DNA from: an uncultured Clostridia bacterium
GTDB lineage: Bacteria > Bacillota > Clostridia > Oscillospirales > Oscillospiraceae
Length of the DNA stretch: 5,820 bases
Assembly: GCA_945910975.1 (NCBI GenBank)
Contig: CAMDZY010000114.1
Span: forward strand, 1-5,820
Reading direction: 5' to 3'
Part shown: one piece after another, positions 1 through 5,383 of the stretch
Layout: each line of letters begins with the position of its first letter
How positions within the stretch are numbered: position 1 is the stretch's first letter
Program-made: the position numbers and the translations under genes
Notes under the pieces: generated by a model
The model's database searches: none
Seen by the model: only the letters and a program-made list of their open reading frames with translations
What the model was told of the DNA's origin: nothing

Positions 1-3000
1 AGGGTATAGTTGATGTCGGTGTGCAAGGAAACCTGCTTTTGCGCGCCGACTGTACCGGCGGTATTTTTGGTTATCCACGTTTTCAGCGCGTACTTGCCGG
101 TGCGGTGATCGTCGGTACTGAACGCGGCGTTGGTGTTGTCTGCGCCGGTGCCGGTCAGTGTCCATTTTTCGGGGCCTGTGTCCTCAAACCCGCCGTTTTT
201 CACAAGACCCATCGCCGCCACACCAATGCTGGCAGACCGCAGGGTGCGGTTGTTTGTCTTGTCGGTGCTGCCGGTGGAGGTATAAACGGCGTTGGATGCG
301 CCCAGCGTTCGGCCGATTGTGTCTGTGCTGGAAGCGCAGGCGGTTCTGCCGGCATAGTCAAAGGAATAGGTGGTGAGGATATCATCACTGTTATTTGGAA
401 CGCGGTCATTGCCGAAATCGCGGCAAACGGTCTGGTTGCCGGTTGCGTAAGTCATGTTAAAACCGGCGCCGCTGGAGGTCAGTGTATACTTGCCATTGCT
501 GTCGATGGATCCGTAGCTTTCATAGCAGCTCTTCACACGCCGTTGACCGTCATATGCCATATGAATCGCATAATGCGCTTCTGCATCAACAACGCCGATT
601 ACGGGGTTGTCAAAGCGGCTCGTCGTGTTGTTATATGGCAGCAAAAAGCAAACCAGCAGCTTGTTATTGCGGTGAATCTTTTGCAGCTTGTAGCAGGCGT
701 AGGTAAAGGAATAGATATTGCCTGCATAGTCGGTGACGGATTGGAGATAATTCGCCGTTTTCTCATAGGTTGTGTACTTGAATGTGGCAATGGGAATTTC
801 CTGCCCGCCCTTGTTGATTTGCACGATCTGCCGGATTCGGTCACCGGTTACGTTCGGATAGCCGGTGGATTCTGTGGAGCCGTCGCTGTGGGTATAGTCG
901 ATGCGGATTCGGTTGCCGTTGTTATCGTCAATATACACCAGATGCGTATTGGCGAAGTAGGAAATGTTGCCCTTATCGTCGCTGAGTTGATAGTAATTGG
1001 TCGCTGATTGGTAGATTTTCAGACCGAGGCCGTCTTCATCATAATAATAGGACTTGCCGTCGTTAATCTTCTTATCCTTATCGGCGTCCTTGGCAAAAAA
1101 GTGAACCGTTCCATCGCCATCGGTGTATTTGAGATACGTCTGGGTATTGCTGCTTTCCAGATCGTTTTGCAGTTCCACTTTTTCGATTCGCTGCATCACG
1201 TTCAATCCCATACCGGAACCAAGATACATACCAAGACCTAACTTTTCCGCCACCTTGTAGTTGTCAACGTAGTTCTTGCTAAAATAAGAAGAATTATAAA
1301 CCAAATTCAGCGTAAACGGGTTGACCGTGGACGCAAAGGATGCCAGCGGGGTAACGGTGGTCAGATTGCCGGTGTAGTCGGAAATGTGCACGGAACCGGC
1401 GTTGCCTGCTCCCATGGATTGATAGGTGTAGTAGGGTTCCAGACCGTTCATATTGCGGTAGGCAACGATGAATACGGGGCCGTTGTTCTTTCCGTAACCG
1501 GTAAAATATACACTACCGGCGTGAGTGCTGCTATACTGGGGACGATTGGCAATTTTGATACACGCTGCACGGGGGATAGAACTGTCTTCATACCAGGATT
1601 TTACCAGGCCTGTCAAGTCCCAAGACACATAGGTATGCGTTGTAGAAGCGTTAAGGGTGGTGTAGTCCAGCACAGTGCTGCTGACATTGGGACGGGAATT
1701 CCAATTTAGTCGCGTAATCCAGTTATAGTTGGTACTCCAGTCGGAAGGGCGTGTGTCAGTAACCGCATGCAGTTCTGTGCACAAGGATGGCGCCCCGGCG
1801 TTGCTGTACTCCTCCTGCGCCATATGTATCGTGGCGGAAACCACTTCGCAGTTTGCCGGAACACTGGGCAGCGCATCCCAGCCGATAAACACCTGGCACT
1901 CTTTCGCAATGGACATGCTGCTGTAGCCCAGGTAGACCGCTTGGTGCTGGCAGTGGTTGGTATTGGGGTCACCTTCAGTCACGTAGGTCACGCCGATACC
2001 CTGCGCTGTCCACGTCACCTTGTCAATCAATGTCGGGTCGATCGTGACAGGAAATGCGCGGTTGTCCGTCTTGATCCATTCCGGATCGGCCTCCACTGTG
2101 AGCAGGTAAGTACCGTCATCCAGTTCGGTCAGGGTATAGCTTACGGCATCGCTCATTTCTCCGGCATCATCGAACATATACGGTGCGGGAATCAGGTAGA
2201 TTTCCTCGCCGCCTTCGTTTGCCAGACTGATACTGCCGTCTTCGTTCATAACAGGCGTTAGGCCGGTCAGATTCAGGACAAAGTTGTAGCTACTTTCCGC
2301 ATCAGCGCTGTAGAGCACAATGCTTTCCTTGATATGGTTGGAATAGCTGGTATAGGTAAAGTCAACGTCCTTGTAAACCTCCGCATAAACCACGTCTGCC
2401 TGAATATTAGCGGGCATATACGCTTGTTCTGCTTCCTCCACGGCGGAGAATGTACTCATGTCACCAGGATTCACAACAACTGCCTGCACATCCTGATTGA
2501 AGGAAAACTGCGCAGTTTCTTCTGCCGGTTTCACAACTTCTTCCGGCAAAAGCGCCTCCGTTGGCGCTGTCGGCTCTGTTTCGGGTTCCGTACTTTCCGG
2601 CTCCACAGTTTCCGGTTCCGATTCTGTGGCTTCAGTCGGCAATGTTTCCGATTCTGTCGCCGCTTCGGATGGCTCCACCGGCTCTGCATCGGGCAGCCCT
2701 ACCGCAGTTTCCAGCTCGGTCGCTTCTGTCGGCGGTGTTTCCGACTCTGTTGTCGCTTCGGATGGTTCCACTGGCTCCGTATCGGGCGATTCTACTGTGG
2801 TTTCCGGCTCAGTGGCTTCTGTCGGCAACGTTTCCGGCTCTGTCACTGTTTCGGATGGGTCTGTGGGATCTATAACAGGCAATTCCTCCGTGCTTTCCGA
2901 TTCCGTCGGTTCAGGCGGAAGAATTTCGGTATCGGAGGGAGCCGGAGTAGTTTCCTCGTCCAAATCATTCTGTAAAGACAGACTGACCGCATAATCGCCG

Positions 3001-3422
3001 GTACCGGTTGTAAACAACTGACCTGATTCCAAATCTGCCGCGAATGCCTTATAAACATCGCCGTTTACAGAAACATACTGGCTGCTGCCGTTGCCATCAA
3101 AAGAGGCCACTGCCTGCAACGTGTTGTCAATATCCTGCCAGTTTTCCTCTTCGTCCAGATAATGGACAGGAAATTCATAAGTCACAGCCCGATAAGTGCC
3201 ATCTTCCATGAGAAAATGCTTTTCACTCTCACCGCGCAGTTCCTCGACCTCACCTGCAATGGCTGGCGCTTCGTCTGTGTCTTTGACATTCTCTTCTGTT
3301 TGCGTCGCAGTTTCCGGCGGTTCCGCTTTCACAGCAAATGCGCTGAGGGGAAATATCTGCACTAAGAGCGCAAAAACCAGAACAACCGAAATACTTTTCT
3401 TGATATGCTTCCATACATTCAT
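1..3422 (-). CDS. Large secreted Rhs/WapA-like surface protein with DNRLRE-type domain (N-terminal 1140 residues; C-terminus beyond the left edge)
   Basis: The frame is open without a stop from the ATG at 3422-3420 to position 1. An AAGGAG site at 3436-3431 lies 8 nt before the start. Residues 1-30 form a signal peptide: a KHIKK basic start, a hydrophobic core and an AFA cleavage site at 28-30. A motif of the form KHF..DGTY.AV.Y..PVHY lies near residues 64-85 and FPVTIDPTL at 457-465; both are recurrent in clostridial Rhs-type surface proteins. Residues 155-297 are an acidic Glu/Pro/Thr/Ser linker with no Lys or Arg. About 480-655 resembles a DNRLRE domain (ATIHMAQ-like strand, W-rich centre, FIVAYRN end). 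GLEPYYTYQ and DYTGNL at about 660-690 open the shell region, followed by sparse YD-like segments (FDYAGR, DNNGNRIRIDY). NGGFED at 1076-1081 starts a probable carbohydrate-binding-like module. Family knowledge: such proteins are cell-wall associated, and WapA-like members carry variable C-terminal toxins. Whether this one does cannot be seen. No sortase signal is visible in the part present. Confidence 0.9.
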   Translation of the reverse strand, partial: MNVWKHIKKSISVVLVFALLVQIFPLSAFAVKAEPPETATQTEENVKDTDEAPAIAGEVEELRGESEKHFLMEDGTYRAVTYEFPVHYLDEEENWQDIDNTLQAVASFDGNGSSQYVSVNGDVYKAFAADLESGQLFTTGTGDYAVSLSLQNDLDEETTPAPSDTEILPPEPTESESTEELPVIDPTDPSETVTEPETLPTEATEPETTVESPDTEPVEPSEATTESETPPTEATELETAVGLPDAEPVEPSEAATESETLPTEATESEPETVEPESTEPETEPTAPTEALLPEEVVKPAEETAQFSFNQDVQAVVVNPGDMSTFSAVEEAEQAYMPANIQADVVYAEVYKDVDFTYTSYSNHIKESIVLYSADAESSYNFVLNLTGLTPVMNEDGSISLANEGGEEIYLIPAPYMFDDAGEMSDAVSYTLTELDDGTYLLTVEADPEWIKTDNRAFPVTIDPTLIDKVTWTAQGIGVTYVTEGDPNTNHCQHQAVYLGYSSMSIAKECQVFIGWDALPSVPANCEVVSATIHMAQEEYSNAGAPSLCTELHAVTDTRPSDWSTNYNWITRLNWNSRPNVSSTVLDYTTLNASTTHTYVSWDLTGLVKSWYEDSSIPRAACIKIANRPQYSSTHAGSVYFTGYGKNNGPVFIVAYRNMNGLEPYYTYQSMGAGNAGSVHISDYTGNLTTVTPLASFASTVNPFTLNLVYNSSYFSKNYVDNYKVAEKLGLGMYLGSGMGLNVMQRIEKVELQNDLESSNTQTYLKYTDGDGTVHFFAKDADKDKKINDGKSYYYDEDGLGLKIYQSATNYYQLSDDKGNISYFANTHLVYIDDNNGNRIRIDYTHSDGSTESTGYPNVTGDRIRQIVQINKGGQEIPIATFKYTTYEKTANYLQSVTDYAGNIYSFTYACYKLQKIHRNNKLLVCFLLPYNNTTSRFDNPVIGVVDAEAHYAIHMAYDGQRRVKSCYESYGSIDSNGKYTLTSSGAGFNMTYATGNQTVCRDFGNDRVPNNSDDILTTYSFDYAGRTACASSTDTIGRTLGASNAVYTSTGSTDKTNNRTLRSASIGVAAMGLVKNGGFEDTGPEKWTLTGTGADNTNAAFSTDDHRTGKYALKTWITKNTAGTVGAQKQVSLHTDINYT
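2640..2825 (-). repeat. Two 93-bp tandem repeat units in the acidic linker of the surface protein
   Basis: Residues 200-230 and 231-261 are two 31-residue units. Both begin PTEATE, carry EPVEPSEA in the middle and end ESET plus one residue. A third, partial copy starts at residue 262 (PTEATESEPE), and a degenerate partial copy precedes residue 200 (PSETVTEPETL). The DNA is imperfectly conserved between units, so the repeat is real but not recent. It spaces the exported N-terminus from the DNRLRE-like domain. It could expand or contract by slippage in steps of 31 residues without breaking the frame. Confidence 0.85.
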
Positions 3423-3444
3423 ATTCTATTCTCCTTGTATGTAG

Positions 3445-3647
3445 ACTGATTACTTTTGGCTCGGTCGCAATCAATATACGGCCGCTGGAAATGACTCCAG
3501 ATAAAATAACAGCCTTATCTCGGCCTTTCGACTCGTATCACAAAGCGTTGGCCTGCCTGTTTTACCTCATTCCTCAAGACCGATTTTTCCCTGTTTAGGG
3601 CTTGACATTTCTTTGCGGGCTTTCACAATTGATTCGTCGAAATTGCT
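3445..3647 (-). ncRNA. Structured leader RNA or riboswitch-like element upstream of the surface-protein gene
   Basis: Read on the minus strand, this GC-richer island in AT-rich DNA carries many complementary segments. They are: CAATT 3645-3641 with AATTG 3630-3626; TCAAG 3605-3601 with CTTGA 3578-3574, enclosing hairpin CCCT-AAAC-AGGG (3600-3589); CGCAAAG 3617-3611 with CTTTGTG 3545-3539; GGCCG 3525-3521 with CGGCC 3484-3480, enclosing two abutting hairpins (GATAA/TTATC and CTGGA/TCCAG); and TGATT 3473-3469 with AATCA 3451-3447. TCGGT (3583-3579), unpaired inside the TCAAG/CTTGA stem, is complementary to ACCGA (3465-3461), which lies in the loop of the last hairpin. That gives a possible loop-loop contact. 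The element ends about 10 nt before the ribosome binding site of the surface-protein gene. I cannot name its class with certainty. Size, complexity and lineage make the raiA motif the first model to test. It lacks the core layout of c-di-GMP-I riboswitches. Confidence 0.6.
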
Positions 3648-3653
3648 CTCACT

Positions 3654-3659
3654 TATATA
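3654..3659 (-). promoter_or_regulatory. Probable -10 element (TATATA) for the leader RNA and surface-protein gene
   Basis: TATATA followed by AG on the minus strand predicts a start near 3647, just before the first helix of the structured leader. No good -35 hexamer is found at 16-18 bp; that place is filled by A/T tracts, which could serve as an UP-like element. The call rests on the -10 match and the position. Confidence 0.45.
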
Positions 3660-3666
3660 GACACTC

Positions 3667-3715
3667 AAAAATGCAAAAATGATACAAAAAAATAGAAAAA
3701 AATGAAAAATTTTTT
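3667..3715. promoter_or_regulatory. Phased A-tract array, probable curved DNA or UP element
   Basis: Five A-tracts are centred near 3669, 3677, 3689, 3699 and 3707, averaging close to one helical turn apart, and end in an A5T6 block. Such phasing is known to bend DNA. It sits directly upstream of the minus-strand -10 element, where it would favour RNA polymerase binding. Alternatively it is plain AT-rich intergenic drift. Confidence 0.45.
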
Positions 3716-3841
3716 CTTCATCGAATTGTAAAATGAAATTGCGCATTTTAAAAAGATAATAAGACCATGCATCGAATTGATTTTACAAACGCACGATAAC
3801 GAATTTGATGTTTGCACGGTATACTTGTCATGCCTTTTTGC

Positions 3842-3879
3842 AGAAAGAGTACATCCTCGCCGGATACACTCTTTCTTTT
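3842..3879 (+). terminator. Plus-strand terminator-like hairpin with no identified upstream gene
   Basis: AGAAAGAGT (3842-3850) pairs perfectly with ACTCTTTCT (3868-3876). An inner ATCC/GGAT stem closes over a TCGCC loop. A short T run follows on the plus strand only, so the orientation is plus. The outer stem is AT-rich and the T run short, so termination may be weak. A TATACT hexamer at 3820-3825 lies just upstream without a recognisable -35, leaving room only for a very short RNA. Confidence 0.45.
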
Positions 3880-3922
3880 GGGATGCCACTTTACCGATAA
3901 TACCACTAACTAAATGACATAA

Positions 3923-3933
3923 CCCAACTTGGG
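3923..3933. repeat. Palindrome CCCAACTTGGG, copy 1
   Basis: Five-bp arms lie around a single central base. The site matches copy 2 at 4051-4061 in both orientations and shares a downstream CG.A context with it in direct orientation. A one-base centre rules out a normal RNA hairpin loop, so a dimeric DNA-binding protein site is more likely than a terminator. Confidence 0.55.
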
Positions 3934-4048
3934 GCGCATTTTATTCGTGTCGCAACAACGTCACTGGCTCAGTATGATTAAATAAGAGCATAATATCACC
4001 CATTTTGCACAGCTTAACACATCTATCCCGAAAAATACCGCAGATTTT

Positions 4049-4063
4049 GTCCCAAGTTGGGAC
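4049..4063. repeat. Palindrome GTCCCAAGTTGGGAC, copy 2
   Basis: This is a perfect palindrome with 7-bp arms and one central base, 128 bp downstream of the related copy 1 and about 110 bp before the -35 of the recombinase promoter. It is a candidate operator. A mobile-element end or recombination site is less likely, because the arms are not separated by the usual 6-8 bp spacer of tyrosine recombinase core sites. Confidence 0.55.
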
Positions 4064-4170
4064 GGAATAATTTGCTGTTCCTTGGCGGAAAAACTGCGAA
4101 GTTATTCCTGTATTGGATGCTTTGCGTTGTCAAGAAAAAATGTTTCGCTATTTACTTCAGGCCAGTCTTA

Positions 4171-4198
4171 TTGCAAAATACAGAACTGATGATATAAT
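4171..4198 (+). promoter_or_regulatory. Sigma-A-type promoter for the tyrosine recombinase gene
   Basis: The -35 TTGCAA (4171-4176) and the perfect -10 TATAAT (4193-4198) are separated by 16 bp. Predicted start near 4205, giving a leader of about 120 nt before the ATG at 4327. Confidence 0.75.
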
Positions 4199-4251
4199 TC
4201 AAAATTCTTCCATATTTCATCCTGTCTCGAAATCCGGTATACTTTTTTATA

Positions 4252-4311
4252 AGCACAGTGACCACAGTTGCTATCTTGCTGTGCTATATCAAATGGTGCT
4301 AAAAATCACCG
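4252..4311 (+). promoter_or_regulatory. Hairpins in the recombinase mRNA leader, next to the ribosome binding site
   Basis: AGCACAG (4252-4258) pairs with CTGTGCT (4279-4285) over a 20-nt loop. A second small stem, GGTG (4295-4298) with CACC (4307-4310), ends three bases before the AGGAG at 4314-4318. The hairpins could modulate translation; no known attenuator or riboswitch class is recognised. Confidence 0.35.
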
Positions 4312-4326
4312 ATAGGAGACAGAAAA

Positions 4327-5250
4327 ATGCAAAACATCGATACACATATTTGCAATTATCTTACCCATTGCAAGTATGAGAAGAATCTCAATCAAAAAAC
4401 GTTGAAAGCCTATAAAATTGATTTGCAGCAATTTGCCAGCTTTGCCGAGACGGTAAACCATGCGTATTCCAAGGAAATTCTACAATCGTACATTATTCAG
4501 TTGCAAAGTAACTACAAAATCAAAAGTGTAAGGAGAAAAATTGCCAGCCTAAAAGCGTTTTTCAGCTACCTAGAATATGAGGAGATTTTGGAAGTGAACC
4601 CATTTTCAAAAATACGAATCAAACTACACGAACCATTTTTGCTTCCACGCACGATTCCACTTGCAGTTGTTGATGCATTGCTACGCTGCGCATATCGTCA
4701 AAAAACGGCAGATACAGCGGGGAGTGCAAAATACCGCTCTGACTTGCGTGATATTGCGATATTAGAGCTTCTGTTTGCCACTGGAATGCGTGTATCTGAA
4801 CTGTGTTCGTTAAAACCAGAATTTGTCGACTTAACAGAGGGAACCGTCAAGATTTACGGGAAAGGATCTAAGGAGCGAATTATCCAGATTGGAAATCAGG
4901 ATGTCCTTTCTGCGGTAAAAGCCTATTATAGTGCGTTCTCAAACAGTATTGACGCTACAGGCTGGTTCTTTGTGAATCGTCTTGGACATCAGTTGTCCGA
5001 TCAATCAGTGCGTTTTATGATTAGAAAATACACCAATCTGGCTGGGATTGACTTACATATCACCCCACATATGTTCCGCCACGCCTTTGCCACCCTTCTG
5101 TTAGAGGAGGATGTGGATATCCGATATATCCAGCAACTCTTGGGGCATAGTTCCATTGTAACAACGCAAATTTATACCCATATTGCCTCTAAAAAGCAAC
5201 GTGATATCCTGACAGCCAAACATCCTCGCAATAGAATCAATACCCGATAA
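4327..5250 (+). CDS. Tyrosine recombinase / integrase (XerC/XerD-like)
   Basis: A 307-residue DNA strand-exchange enzyme of the phage integrase family, the usual length for Xer-type proteins. Residues 1-90 form the helical SAM-like core-binding domain. The catalytic domain is about 105-295. All expected active-site residues are present: R155 (ATGMRVSEL), K179 (YGKGSKER, 24 residues after R155 as in XerD), H248 and R251 (HMFRHAFAT), H274 (LLGHSS) and nucleophile Y283 (QIYTHI). The start is supported by AGGAG at 4314-4318, 8 nt upstream, and by the good promoter. It is a single-gene unit, divergent from the surface-protein gene and followed at once by a large inverted repeat. Its target is unknown: chromosome dimer resolution, phase-variable inversion and integration of an element are all possible. 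The solitary setting, without phage or conjugation genes in view, fits an invertase or orphan Xer better than a prophage integrase. The gene is more AT-rich than the surface-protein gene, which hints at separate origin. Confidence 0.93.
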   Translation: MQNIDTHICNYLTHCKYEKNLNQKTLKAYKIDLQQFASFAETVNHAYSKEILQSYIIQLQSNYKIKSVRRKIASLKAFFSYLEYEEILEVNPFSKIRIKLHEPFLLPRTIPLAVVDALLRCAYRQKTADTAGSAKYRSDLRDIAILELLFATGMRVSELCSLKPEFVDLTEGTVKIYGKGSKERIIQIGNQDVLSAVKAYYSAFSNSIDATGWFFVNRLGHQLSDQSVRFMIRKYTNLAGIDLHITPHMFRHAFATLLLEEDVDIRYIQQLLGHSSIVTTQIYTHIASKKQRDILTAKHPRNRINTR

Positions 5251-5297
5251 AACAGCACGGTCGTTAGCTGGGAACCAGCAATAACGACCGTGCTGTT
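5251..5297 (+). repeat. Long near-perfect inverted repeat directly after the recombinase stop codon
   Basis: Arms 5251-5266 and 5282-5297 are perfectly complementary over 16 bp (AACAGCACGGTCGTTA and its complement). Inside, GCTGG (5267-5271) pairs with CCAGC (5275-5279) over a GAA loop, with a two-A bulge on the right side. The total is about 21 bp of stem starting at the base after TAA. No T-tract follows on the plus strand and only a weak one on the minus strand, so it is not a textbook intrinsic terminator. It may still end transcription or protect the 3' end, or serve as a protein-binding site. Confidence 0.8.
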
Positions 5298-5383
5298 ATG
5301 AATACAGGATAATATCTAATTATCGATTATTTTAAGATAGTTCTTTAGCGTATGTTGTAAAAATTAACAAAGGTGGGGGTAGT

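Larger units (their letters stand above)
3660..4170. other. Non-coding intergenic region between divergent transcription units
   Basis: I see no convincing gene here. Short frames exist but lack a ribosome binding site and are low-complexity. The stretch holds the A-tract array, a 10-bp direct repeat (CATCGAATTG at 3719-3728 and 3770-3779), a small inverted repeat TAAAATG/CATTTTA (3729-3735 and 3744-3750), a terminator-like hairpin at 3842-3879, and two short palindromes at 3923-3933 and 4049-4063. Confidence 0.7.

Noticed and set aside
21..1007. Long plus-strand open frame (328 codons)
   Set aside because: It is antisense to the surface-protein gene, whose frame is continuous and shows family motifs. 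This one has no ribosome binding site or recognisable domain.
1386..2261. Several plus-strand frames of 65-164 codons
   Set aside because: Shadows of the minus-strand DNRLRE-like region without start signals or family similarity.
2497..2994. Plus-strand frame rich in Ser, Gly and Val
   Set aside because: It is the antisense reading of the acidic repeat linker; its low complexity is a by-product of the repeats.
3602..3630. Plus-strand promoter with TTGACA at 3602-3607
   Set aside because: No acceptable -10 at 16-18 bp; the sequence is accounted for by helices of the minus-strand RNA.
3445..3647. c-di-GMP-I (GEMM) riboswitch
   Set aside because: GCAAAG and CCTAA occur in order on the minus strand, but the 5' GGCAAACC-like strand, the tetraloop-receptor layout and the closing partner are not in place.
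3665..3889. Minus-strand frame of 74 codons ending in a Phe/Lys-rich stretch
   Set aside because: It starts at GTG with no ribosome binding site, crosses the terminator-like hairpin, and its hydrophobic tail is a translation of the A-tract array.
4238..4243. Second -10 (TATACT) for the recombinase
   Set aside because: No matching -35 hexamer at the right distance; the 4171-4198 promoter is much better.
4113..4379. Plus-strand frame of 88 codons overlapping the recombinase start
   Set aside because: It spans the recombinase promoter and ribosome binding site in another frame and has no start signal of its own.
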